A stretch of DNA of 51,054 nucleotides from CAZTTG01 sp964615935 (GTDB lineage: Bacteria > Planctomycetota > UBA1135 > GCA-002686595). The stretch lies in assembly GCA_964615935.1 (NCBI GenBank), contig CAZTTG010000046.1:1-51054 (forward strand), written 5' to 3'. This document shows, in pieces, positions 1 through 6,275 of the stretch. How positions within the stretch are numbered: the first letter of the stretch is position 1; each line of letters begins with the position of its first letter. Made by a program: the position numbers and the translations under genes. The notes under the pieces are model-generated. The model saw nothing but the letters and a program-made list of their open reading frames with translations, searched no databases and had not been told where the DNA came from.

Positions 1-60
1 ATCATCCTGGCGATCGGCGAGCCCGGGACTCTGGGGGAATGCGGGGCCCTACAGCACTGA
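1..60 (+). CDS. Possible C-terminal end of an upstream gene (partial)
   Basis: Frame 1 is open from the first base and ends at TGA 58-60, giving a 19-residue tail (IILAIGEPGTLGECGALQH). It would converge on the epimerase gene, with 32 bases between the two stops. The fragment is too short to recognise, and an open frame of 20 codons is expected by chance in DNA this GC-rich. Confidence 0.2.
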   Translation: MILAIGEPGTLGECGALQH

Positions 61-92
61 CTTGGCTCAGCCGCACGACTGCGCAGGTGCCT

Positions 93-1064
93 TCAGGCCG
101 GCGGCGAGCCGAAGCGCTCCCGATACCAGTCCACCGTGACCTCCAGCCCCTCGCGCCAGCCGATGGAGGGCTCGTATCCGAGCTTCTCGCGAGCGCGCTC
201 CAGGGCGGCCAGGCTGTGGAGCACGTCCCCCGCCCGCGGCGAGGCCATCCGGGGCTCGGCCGCCGAGCCGCACAGATCGGCCATGGCCCGATAGAGCTCG
301 AGGACCGTGATCCGCTCTCCGCTGCCGACGTTGATGAGCGCGCCGGGCTCCAGCTCCGCGTCGATCGCCGCGAGGTTCGCCCGCACCACGTTGTCCACGT
401 AGGTGAAGTCCCGCGACTGCTGGCCGTCGCCGAAGATGGTGCAGGAGCGCCCCTCCAGCAGAGCGCGGGCGAAGAGCGCGATGACCCCCGTATAGGGGCT
501 GTCGTCCGCCTGCCGCGGGCCGAAGATGTTGAAGTAGCGCAGGCACACCGTGCGCATGCCGTACACCTCTCCCCACACCCGCATCAGGTGCTCGCCGGCC
601 ACCTTGCCGGACGCGTAGGGCGAGAGGGGTGCCGGCGACATGCTCTCCGCCTTGGGCAGATCCTGCGAGTCGCCGTAGGCCGCCGAGGAGGCCGCGAAGA
701 CCGCACGCCCCACGCCCTCGGCGCGGGCGGCCTCGAGCACCCTCAGGGTGCCCATCACGTTGATCTCGTAGGAGCGGGCGGGGTCCTCGATGCTCAGGGG
801 GACCGAGACCTGGGCCGCCTCGTGGAACACGCCTTCGACGCCGCGGCAGGCCTCCCGCGCGCAGGCGGGATCGGCGATGCTGCCCTCCAGGAACTCCAGC
901 GGCGCTCCGCTGCCAGGAGATTCGGGGACGTTTGGCGCCAGGTTGTCGAGGCTGCCGGTGGAGAGGTCATCGAGCACCCGGACGCGGTCTCCCCGCTCGA
1001 GGAGGGCGGCGGCGATGTGCGAGCCGATGAAGCCCGCCCCACCGGTGACGAGATAGAGGGTCAT
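93..1064 (-). CDS. NAD-dependent sugar-nucleotide epimerase/dehydratase (extended SDR)
   Basis: The 323-residue product is a cytoplasmic NAD(P)-dependent enzyme acting on nucleotide sugars. The N-terminus carries the Rossmann dinucleotide motif TGGAGFIGS (residues 7-15). The catalytic Tyr/Lys pair is YASGK (Tyr150, Lys154), preceded by a Ser at 126/127. The stretch RYFNIFGPRQ and the later INVGSGE are typical of UDP-glucose 4-epimerase-like members. The length fits the family, so the gene is intact. The substrate (UDP-glucose, UDP-glucuronate or another) cannot be read from sequence. The ATG at 1064 sits 9 nt after a TAGCAT box on the minus strand with no Shine-Dalgarno sequence, which suggests its own leaderless promoter. 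That matters because the RNA-like array at 1220-2003 lies directly upstream on the same strand. Confidence 0.9.
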   Translation of the reverse strand: MTLYLVTGGAGFIGSHIAAALLERGDRVRVLDDLSTGSLDNLAPNVPESPGSGAPLEFLEGSIADPACAREACRGVEGVFHEAAQVSVPLSIEDPARSYEINVMGTLRVLEAARAEGVGRAVFAASSAAYGDSQDLPKAESMSPAPLSPYASGKVAGEHLMRVWGEVYGMRTVCLRYFNIFGPRQADDSPYTGVIALFARALLEGRSCTIFGDGQQSRDFTYVDNVVRANLAAIDAELEPGALINVGSGERITVLELYRAMADLCGSAAEPRMASPRAGDVLHSLAALERAREKLGYEPSIGWREGLEVTVDWYRERFGSPPA

Positions 1065-1073
1065 GGCGATTGC

Positions 1074-1079
1074 ATGCTA
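1074..1079 (-). promoter_or_regulatory. -10-like box of the epimerase gene (leaderless type)
   Basis: The minus strand reads TAGCAT here, followed by 9 nt and then the ATG of the epimerase at 1064. Transcription starting about 7 nt after the box would begin at or next to the start codon. No purine-rich ribosome site is present. The same arrangement precedes mutS, map and the AI-2E permease. Confidence 0.45.
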
Positions 1080-1102
1080 GGGCGCGGAGGCCGGGAGGCA
1101 AT

Positions 1103-1123
1103 GCCCGGGCCGGGGGCCCGGGC
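1103..1123. repeat. Perfect 9-bp inverted repeat upstream of the epimerase
   Basis: GCCCGGGCC (1103-1111) and GGCCCGGGC (1115-1123) are exact inverted copies separated by GGG. The repeat lies 24 bases upstream of the -10-like box. It could be an operator or an RNA hairpin, or it could simply reflect the extreme GC content. Confidence 0.35.
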
Positions 1124-1219
1124 CGACCCTCTGACGGCGGGATGCGGCGGAGCTTCCGCCGGAGCCGGATCAACCCTCTCGCCGGGCGGATCCGCGCGGG
1201 GGGATGGGCTCGCGAAATG

Positions 1220-1253
1220 GCGCGAGCCCTCCGTTTGACGGGAGGGCTCGCGC
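1220..1253 (-). terminator. Terminator-like hairpin of module A
   Basis: A 13-bp GC-rich stem (arms 1220-1232 and 1241-1253) with an 8-nt loop is followed on the minus strand by CATTTCG. The U run is short, so termination efficiency is uncertain. Confidence 0.5.
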
Positions 1254-1343
1254 GCGGAAGAGCATTGGTCCCCAGCAGTTGATCGGCTGCACCCTCTCCA
1301 GCCGGAAGGGGCCCGTCTCCGAACGCCCCCCTCGGGATTTCCC
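1220..1343 (-). ncRNA. Repeated structured-RNA module A (candidate small RNA)
   Basis: This is one of four tandem copies of the same module. Read on the minus strand it has five elements in order: a GGGAAATCCCG box (1333-1343); a stem GGGGC/GCCCC (1325-1329 with 1308-1312) whose loop begins GTTCGG; a stem GGCT/AGCC (1300-1303 with 1285-1288); a CTGCTGGGGA box with GCTCTTCC; and a 13-bp terminator hairpin (1220-1253) followed by CATTTCG. From the hairpin end to the far end of the GTTCGG box is 105 nt, matching copies B and C. No ribosome site or sensible peptide is apparent. It could be a separate small RNA, an attenuator or a structured DNA repeat. Confidence 0.55.
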
Positions 1344-1395
1344 ACGCGGAACCGCCGGGCGCCGGAACCGCGGGCCGAGGTACCCCGAAAGAGCT

Positions 1396-1425
1396 CGAGC
1401 CCGCCGGTTCGAATCGGCGGGCTCG
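1396..1425 (-). terminator. Terminator-like hairpin of module B
   Basis: An 11-bp stem (1396-1406 with 1415-1425) has loop GTTCGAAT on the plus strand. On the minus strand AGCTCTTTCGG follows. The TTCGAA loop resembles a tRNA T-loop, but the other copies have different loops, so this is coincidence. Confidence 0.5.
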
Positions 1426-1519
1426 GGCATCGGAAGAGCGGCTGGATCTTGAGCTTTGTGGCGGCTGCCCCTCGGAGCCGGCGGGAGCGGCCGACCGAAC
1501 GCCCCTCTGCCGGAATCCC
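1396..1519 (-). ncRNA. Repeated structured-RNA module B (candidate small RNA)
   Basis: This is the second tandem copy. On the minus strand it has GGGATTCCGG (1510-1519) and a stem GGGGC/GCTCC (1501-1505 with 1484-1488) closing a loop that starts GTTCGG. The stem GGCT/AGCC follows (1476-1479 with 1463-1466), then CAAGATCCAGCCGCTCTTCCGATGCC, here described only by its conserved GCTCTTCCGATGC core, then the terminator hairpin. The CTGGGGATC box seen in the other copies is altered, making B the most divergent copy. The hairpin-to-GTTCGG distance is nevertheless the same 105 nt. The U in GCUCC keeps the stem paired through a G-U pair. Confidence 0.5.
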
Positions 1520-1595
1520 TCGCCGGCAGGCGGAAGGTCGCGCTCCGGACCGGCACCCCGGGCCGGCCCGCGGCCGATCCCGGCCGTAAAGACGA

Positions 1596-1622
1596 GCGCC
1601 CGCCGGTTGGACCGGCGGGCGC
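1596..1622 (-). terminator. Terminator-like hairpin of module C
   Basis: A perfect 12-bp stem (1596-1607 with 1611-1622) with a 3-nt loop is followed on the minus strand by TCGTCTTTACGG. Confidence 0.55.
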
Positions 1623-1728
1623 GCGCATCGAAAGAGCATTCGATCCCCAGCGTAGCGATTGGCTGCAACCAGAGGAGCCGGACGGGCGCCGCGACCGAAC
1701 GGCGATTGCCGACATTCGCGGGATTCGC
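1596..1728 (-). ncRNA. Repeated structured-RNA module C (candidate small RNA)
   Basis: This is the third tandem copy. On the minus strand it has GCGAATCCCG (1719-1728) and a stem CGCC/GGCG (1701-1704 with 1687-1690) closing a GTTCGG loop. The stem GGCT/AGCC follows (1676-1679 with 1661-1664), then CGCTGGGGATCGAA, GCTCTTTCGATGC and a 12-bp terminator hairpin. ATCGAA and TTCGAT can pair just before the terminator. The loop-closing stem has different bases from copies A and D but stays paired, which supports a conserved RNA structure. Confidence 0.55.
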
Positions 1729-1807
1729 CCCGGGGAGGCCCCGCGCGCGCCCCGAGGGCCCCTCCGAGCGAGCTCCCCGGCCCGCGGGCGGTGGACGCGA
1801 AAAAGCA

Positions 1808-1836
1808 CAAGCCCGCCGGCGCGACCGGCGGGCTTG
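1808..1836 (-). terminator. Intrinsic terminator of module D
   Basis: A 12-bp stem (1808-1819 with 1825-1836) with a 5-nt loop is followed on the minus strand by TGCTTTTTCG. This is the best intrinsic terminator of the array, and it fixes the minus strand as the transcribed one. Confidence 0.65.
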
Positions 1837-1934
1837 CGGCATCGAGAAGAGTTAGGATCCCCAGCGCAGCGTTTGGCTGCAGCCCGCTCAGCCGGAGAAG
1901 GGGAGCAACCGAACGCTCGGATTCCGGGATTCCC
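1808..1934 (-). ncRNA. Repeated structured-RNA module D (candidate small RNA)
   Basis: This is the fourth and upstream-most full copy. On the minus strand it has GGGAATCCCG (1925-1934) and a stem GAGC/GCTC (1915-1918 with 1903-1906) closing a loop GTTCGGTT. The stem GGCT/AGCC follows (1890-1893 with 1875-1878), then GCGCTGGGGATCC, CTCTTCTCGATGC and the terminator hairpin with a T5 run. An alternative stem GCAGC/GCTGC overlaps GGCT/AGCC, so two folds may compete. The hairpin-to-GTTCGG distance is 107 nt. Confidence 0.55.
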
Positions 1935-1974
1935 GAGATTCCTCCGGGACGGGCCAGGACGGGGCCCAGAAATG

Positions 1975-2003
1975 CTCGAACCCGCGGCGAGCGCGGGTTC
2001 GAG
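1975..2003 (-). terminator. Fifth terminator-like hairpin at the upstream end of the array
   Basis: A 12-bp stem (1975-1986 with 1992-2003) with a 5-nt loop is followed on the minus strand by CATTTCTGG. The boxes of modules A-D are not clearly present upstream of it, so it may end a different short transcript or a decayed fifth module. Confidence 0.5.
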
Positions 2004-2187
2004 GGCGATTCCAAGATGGCCTCAGGAGGTTGGCCGTCTCGCTTGAATCTTCAGGAGTGTCCTTCTTGTCTCTCTCTTGCGCGGGGTGGGTGCGTCGTGT
2101 TCCCGCCCCGTGGCCTTTTCGGCCCGTCTCTCTGCATGCATGAGCCGAAAGAACGGCCCCGCCGAACTCCCCCTCCGTCTCTTCTGA
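2004..2187. other. Gene-free stretch between the RNA array and the methyltransferase
   Basis: No gene is visible. On the minus strand, weak echoes of the module boxes occur (GAGTTCGGC, and TCGGCT followed by ATGCATGCAG). The palindrome TGCATGCA lies near 2133-2140. The stretch presumably contains start signals for the minus-strand array, the plus-strand methyltransferase, or both. Confidence 0.4.
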
Positions 2188-3687
2188 GTGGGCCAGCCTA
2201 ACCACTTTCAAGGCAAAGACTTGGGTCGATCAACCGGTGCCGGGCTACGAGGGCCGCGGGTGGACCGCTCCGCGGCCGGCCTCCGCCCCCGCGGGGTCGT
2301 GGCCACCCCCGCCCCCCTGGCCCGGCGCCTGGCCTGGGGCCTCTCCCGCGGCCGCTCCGGGCCGCCCGCGGTCCTGGACCCGGCCTGCGGGGACGGCGCC
2401 CTGCTGCTCGCGGCCCTCGAGGAGGCCGGAGGCGCGCGGGAGTACGCTCGGACGGCCCTCCACGGCTTCGAGATCGACTCCGACCTGGCGGCCCGGGCCC
2501 GGGAGCGGCTCTGCCGCCGGGCCGGCCTGCCCGACGGCGCCCTGGACGAGCGGATCCGATGCGCCGACGCTCTCGCGCCCGAGCTCGAGTGGCCCGCGGG
2601 GACCTGCGTCCTGGCCAATCCGCCCTGGCTCTCCTTCTCGGGGCGCCAGGCGGAGAGCCTGAGTCCGCCGGCCCGCCAGAGCCTGCGACGCTCCTGGGCG
2701 TCCTTCGGCGGCTGGCCCAGCCTGCAGGGGGCCTTCCTGGAGCGCATCGCCCGCCATCTCGGCGACCACCTCACCCGCGGCCGGCTCCTCCTCCCCGCCT
2801 CGGTGACCGAGCTCGAGGGCTACGGCCCCCTGCGCCGGGCCGTCACCAAGAGGGCCGAGCTCGCGGGACCTCCCGAGGAGCTCGGCGAGGGGGCCTTCCC
2901 GGGCGTGGTCGAGCCGGCGGTCCTCCTGGACCTCTCCGGCCGTCCCCGCTCCGGGCCCGGCAGCTCGGCCCCCTGGACCGCGCGGCCCGAGGCCGACCGG
3001 GCCCTCCTCGAGCGCCTGGAAGCCTTCCCGAGGCTCCCCGAGCTCACCTTCGCCGACCCGGGGGTGCACACCGGCAATTCGGCCCGCGAGCTCGTCCTGC
3101 GGGAGGCCGCGGGCGGGTGGCCTGGGGTGCGCGAGGGCCGCTGCCTGCGCGCCTTCCGGCTCGATCCGCCCCGGGCCTGGCTGCGGACCGACCTCTTGCC
3201 CTCGCCGGAGCGCCGCTTCCGGATCGGCCCGCTCGAGCGCTACCGCTCGTTCCCGATCCTGCTGCGCCAGACGGCCGACCGCCCCCTGGCCGCCCTGCAT
3301 GTCGAGCCCACCTACTTCCGCAACAGCCTGCTCGCCGCCCGCGAGGTCCCCGACCTCGACCCAGCCGCCCTGGTGGCCATCCTCAACGGTCCCGTGGCGA
3401 CCGCCTGGCACCGGCTGATGCACCGCGACGCCCGCCAGCGCGCCTTCCCCCAGGTCAAGGTCTCCCACCTGGCCGGCCAGCCCATGCCCATCGCCTCCCG
3501 CGCCGAGGACCCGCGGCTGCACGACGAGCTGGCGGGCCGGGTGCGCGCCCTGGAGCCGGGCTCCCTCTACTTCGAGGCCGAGGCGGCGGGGATCGACGCC
3601 CTGGTCCTGGAGGCCTTCGACCTCGCGCCCGCCGACGCGGCCCGGGTGCGCGCGCTCGCGGCGGGGTCGCTCCGGCTGCCTTCCTGA
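2188..3687 (+). CDS. N6-adenine DNA methyltransferase (TaqI/Eco57I class), orphan
   Basis: The 499-residue product is predicted to transfer a methyl group from S-adenosylmethionine to N6 of adenine in DNA. Motif I is LDPACGDG (residues 63-70), with an acidic residue for the cofactor in GFEID. The catalytic motif IV is NPPW (144-147), the gamma-class adenine signature. A TPxxLA motif precedes motif I, as in TaqI-type enzymes. The C-terminal half, with YRSFPILLRQT and a run around LVAILNGPVATAW, looks like a TaqI-like specificity domain. No nuclease domain and no restriction neighbour is seen. The start is uncertain: GTG 2188 is the longest option and no strong ribosome site decides it. GTG 2260 would still retain the TP motif. 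Confidence 0.8.
   Translation: MGQPNHFQGKDLGRSTGAGLRGPRVDRSAAGLRPRGVVATPAPLARRLAWGLSRGRSGPPAVLDPACGDGALLLAALEEAGGAREYARTALHGFEIDSDLAARARERLCRRAGLPDGALDERIRCADALAPELEWPAGTCVLANPPWLSFSGRQAESLSPPARQSLRRSWASFGGWPSLQGAFLERIARHLGDHLTRGRLLLPASVTELEGYGPLRRAVTKRAELAGPPEELGEGAFPGVVEPAVLLDLSGRPRSGPGSSAPWTARPEADRALLERLEAFPRLPELTFADPGVHTGNSARELVLREAAGGWPGVREGRCLRAFRLDPPRAWLRTDLLPSPERRFRIGPLERYRSFPILLRQTADRPLAALHVEPTYFRNSLLAAREVPDLDPAALVAILNGPVATAWHRLMHRDARQRAFPQVKVSHLAGQPMPIASRAEDPRLHDELAGRVRALEPGSLYFEAEAAGIDALVLEAFDLAPADAARVRALAAGSLRLPS
2195..2200 (-). promoter_or_regulatory. Possible -10 box for the minus-strand RNA array
   Basis: The minus strand reads TAGGCT here, the TANNNT form seen before several genes in this window. 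It points toward the fifth hairpin and modules D-A. No good -35 element lies at the normal distance, so this is weak support. Confidence 0.25.
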
Positions 3688-3702
3688 TCCCGGCGCCGCC
3701 GC

Positions 3703-4335
3703 TCAGCGCCCGAACACCCCGGTCTTCTTGGACTTGCGGATGGTCTCCTCGTTGGCCCAGATGACCTCGCCGCTCTCGATGTTCTCGCACGAGAGCACGA
3801 ACTGGTACCAGACGTCGTCCTTCTTGTAGAGGCCATCCTCCAGGTTGCGGCCCTTGTGCTTCTCGATGGAGCGCAGGGTGCCGTAGAGGATCAGGTCGGC
3901 GCCGATCTGCTTGCCGAAGGCCTTGGCCTGGGCCGGGTCGACGCGGCCGGAGCCCTGCTGGAAGCGCACCTGCTCCCCGATCTCGTCCTGGCCCTGGGTC
4001 GAGGCGGCGATGCGGATCCGGCCGCCCTGCTGCAGGGAGACCATGATGGAGTCGGTGATGCCCTCGGTGTCGATGTGCTCGCTGGTGCGGTTCTGCACCC
4101 CGCCGATGTACAGGATGGGCCGCTTATCGTCGCCCTTGCCGGGGTGATCGACGTAGGCCAGGGCGGGGGACTCGTTCAGCGACTGGACCATGGTGCCCGC
4201 CAGGATCTGGAGGTCGGTCGAGCCGAAGTCGATGGTCAGGGTCTCGACCTTGTCGGGGTCGCCGTAGTCCAGGGAGCTGCAGCCGCAGGCGAGCAGCAGG
4301 GTTCCGAGAAGCAGCGTCAGGGCCGGTTTCTTCAT
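3703..4335 (-). CDS. lpoB: Penicillin-binding protein activator LpoB-like lipoprotein
   Basis: The 210-residue lipoprotein has a short hydrophobic leader and Cys at 17/19, suggesting lipid attachment. The remainder follows the LpoB pattern: a conserved segment near GGVQNRTSEHIDTEGITDSI, cut here for length, then QIGADLILYGTLRSIE and a C-terminal ENIESGEVIWANEETIRKS-like end. In proteobacteria LpoB activates the bifunctional peptidoglycan synthase PBP1B from the outer membrane. That role is family knowledge and is not shown here. It is the last gene of a minus-strand cluster with the ycfL-like gene 45 nt upstream, the order known from enterobacteria (ycfL-lpoB). It is convergent with the methyltransferase. 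Confidence 0.8.
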   Translation of the reverse strand: MKKPALTLLLGTLLLACGCSSLDYGDPDKVETLTIDFGSTDLQILAGTMVQSLNESPALAYVDHPGKGDDKRPILYIGGVQNRTSEHIDTEGITDSIMVSLQQGGRIRIAASTQGQDEIGEQVRFQQGSGRVDPAQAKAFGKQIGADLILYGTLRSIEKHKGRNLEDGLYKKDDVWYQFVLSCENIESGEVIWANEETIRKSKKTGVFGR

Positions 4336-4380
4336 GTTCAGTGGTCCGGTTCGAGGGTCGTGCGTGGGTTGGATGGCGGG

Positions 4381-4809
4381 CTAGCGCACCGAGCTGGGGG
4401 TGGCACACTGGAGTCGGAGCTCCTGGGCCTGGGGCCGCGGGGCGATCACCTGGATCGAGATCATGCCGCCCGGCCCGAGGGTCTCGCGCTTCCAGTGCCG
4501 GGTGGTGTCGTCGATGCGGAAGCCCTCGGCGTCGAACCAGTCCACGGCCCAGTCGAAGCGCAGGTTCGACGTCTTCTTGTTCCGGAGGTCGAACTGGACC
4601 TGCAGGAGGTCGCCCACCTTCCGGGAGCGGTAGTTGAGGATCTCGAGGCTGCGGGTGAGGGTCTTGCTGCCCTTGATCTCGGTCAGCTCCCCCTTCGGCT
4701 CGTCGTAGTCGTACACGTTCTGGCTGCCGCCCGTGGACCCGCAGGCGCCGAGCGTCGTGATCGCGGCCAGGGCCAGCGCCGCGAAGAGGTTCTGGTTGGT
4801 GGCTCTCAT
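4381..4809 (-). CDS. ycfL: YcfL-like (DUF1425) lipoprotein
   Basis: The 142-residue product starts at ATG 4809 with a signal peptide ending in a clear lipobox (LGAC, Cys23). The mature part contains LEILNYRSRKVGDLLQVQF, typical of DUF1425 proteins, which describe one immunoglobulin-like domain. WAVDWFDAEGF and a C-terminal segment rich in Q and E follow. The function is unknown even in model bacteria. It lies between the COG3014-like gene (17 nt upstream) and lpoB (45 nt downstream), so the three are probably one operon and may act together on the envelope. Confidence 0.8.
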   Translation of the reverse strand: MRATNQNLFAALALAAITTLGACGSTGGSQNVYDYDEPKGELTEIKGSKTLTRSLEILNYRSRKVGDLLQVQFDLRNKKTSNLRFDWAVDWFDAEGFRIDDTTRHWKRETLGPGGMISIQVIAPRPQAQELRLQCATPSSVR

Positions 4810-4826
4810 CGGGTCGTCCTTCCCCG

Positions 4827-6227
4827 TCAGGGTACTTGCGGAATCGAGGCGGCGCCCGCGGGCTCGCCCCCGCCCACCTCCCCGACGGGGAGACCCCCGA
4901 CAGGATGGGCGTAGAGCTCGTGGTCCACGGTGCGCGCGAAGATGAACATGGTCTCGCCGACCCCGAGCTCGAAGCGGCCCAGCGCCCGGCGCGGCCCCCC
5001 GTCGGCGGTCAGCACGAGCTCGTGCCGCCCCGCGGGCACGAACACGCGCACCGCCTGCCAGCTGTCCGGCAGGGTCTGCCAGGCGCGCAGATCGGCGCGC
5101 TCGGTGATCAAGGTGAAGAGGTCGCCGGCCAGGCGCCCCCAGATGTCGTACTCCCTGGCCAGCGCCTGCGTCAACTCGCGTTTCAGGACGGCGCGCACCG
5201 CCGAGCGGGCGGCCAGCCATCCGATGCGGTGCTCCAGGTTCTCCCGGGCCACCCGGGCGACGTCCTCGATCGGCTCGGTGCGGACCGCTCGCCCGGACCC
5301 GGGCAGCTCCAGCACCAGGCCGGCCACCGGCTGGGGGCGCTGCAGCAGGCTGGGCACCGACCAGGACAGCAGCCCGTCGTGGGTCGGGATGTCGAGCCGG
5401 ATCTCCTCCTTGAAGGGCCCCAGACCCACGCCGGCGATGACCACCACGGCGGCCGCCGACTCGGGGCGCCGGGGCGGCTCGCCGTAGTGCCGCCGCCAGC
5501 GCTCGAGATCGTCGGCCCAGCCGAGCTCGCCCGCCAGCCGCAGGAGGGCCGGGCCGGCGACCCCGCCGCCCACGCCCTTGTCGTGCATGCGCAGGTAGTC
5601 GATGTAGGCCTCGTCGGGCTGGCCCAGGAGCTCGTAGGCGGTGGCCGAGAGGAAGTGCCCCAGCCCGCCGGCGGCGTACTCCACCTCGTAGAGCTCCTCC
5701 TCCCTCTCCAGCAGGCGGTTGGCCAGGCGGCACTCCACCCACACGTCGTCGATCCGGCCCTCGGCCAGGTAGGCCATGGCCAGGCAGGAGTGCAGCATGA
5801 CGCGCTCGAAGCCCTCGCCCTCGTAGGTCTTCGCGCTCTCGCTGAGGGTCGCCGAGATCAGCCCCTCGCCCAGGTTCTCGGCGGAGACCAGGGCGCGCTC
5901 CTCGGCGGCCCGGGAGGCGTCGGCGGCGGCGCCCAGGTGCTCCAGGGCTCGGTCCCACCGGCCCGCGGTCAGGGCGACCATCCCGGCCTCGGCCCCGGAG
6001 AGGAAGTCGGAGCCGGTGGTCCCGGGATCGGCGTACTGCGCGCGGGCCTCCTCCAGGCGACCGGCGCGGAACATCTGCAGGCAGGCGTGGGTGCGCTCGG
6101 GGTAGGAGGCGCAGCCGGCCAGCAGGAAGAGTAGCAGGGCCGCGCCTGCCGCCGACCGCGACCCCCTCCGCGCCGCGACGGGCGGGCGGGGCGGTCTTCG
6201 ATCCGCGTCCTCGAGGAGGTGGTTCAC
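4827..6227 (-). CDS. COG3014-like lipoprotein with TPR-type N-terminal half
   Basis: The 466-residue product has a twin-hydrophobic leader ending LLAGC (lipobox Cys39). The N-terminal half after the leader is helical and repeat-like (GRLEEARAQY, GRWDRALEHLGAAAD), consistent with TPR-like helices. NLGEGLISATLSESAKTYEGEG and ERVMLHSCLAMAYLA are close to the COG3014 family. The C-terminal half is beta-rich and ends in a region described in many relatives as hypothetical. The start is GTG 6227, with GGGAG 8 nt upstream. Family members commonly sit next to LpoB and YcfL, as here. The biochemical role is unknown. Confidence 0.75.
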   Translation of the reverse strand: MNHLLEDADRRPPRPPVAARRGSRSAAGAALLLFLLAGCASYPERTHACLQMFRAGRLEEARAQYADPGTTGSDFLSGAEAGMVALTAGRWDRALEHLGAAADASRAAEERALVSAENLGEGLISATLSESAKTYEGEGFERVMLHSCLAMAYLAEGRIDDVWVECRLANRLLEREEELYEVEYAAGGLGHFLSATAYELLGQPDEAYIDYLRMHDKGVGGGVAGPALLRLAGELGWADDLERWRRHYGEPPRRPESAAAVVVIAGVGLGPFKEEIRLDIPTHDGLLSWSVPSLLQRPQPVAGLVLELPGSGRAVRTEPIEDVARVARENLEHRIGWLAARSAVRAVLKRELTQALAREYDIWGRLAGDLFTLITERADLRAWQTLPDSWQAVRVFVPAGRHELVLTADGGPRRALGRFELGVGETMFIFARTVDHELYAHPVGGLPVGEVGGGEPAGAASIPQVP

Positions 6228-6275
6228 TCCGGGCTCCCTGGATCCTCTGCGGTGTACCGCGCGCCTCCCGGCGGA

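Noticed and set aside
1396..1425. tRNA T-arm (GGTTCGAATC) in hairpin B
   Set aside because: No acceptor, D or anticodon arms surround it, and the other three copies have different loops.
1220..1934. CRISPR array
   Set aside because: The repeats are ~125 nt and differ in sequence while keeping pairing. The intervals are 50-80 nt and no cas genes are present.
1061..2014. A 317-codon open frame on the minus strand across the RNA array
   Set aside because: The conservation among the four modules follows paired stems and terminator hairpins, with spacer lengths that are not multiples of three (unit periods 176, 200 and 212). That excludes a repeated protein. Long open frames are expected by chance in this GC content.
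2188..3687. Part of a known multi-gene defence system (BREX, DISARM or type I restriction)
   Set aside because: The neighbours are an RNA array and cell-envelope lipoproteins, and none of the required partner genes is present.
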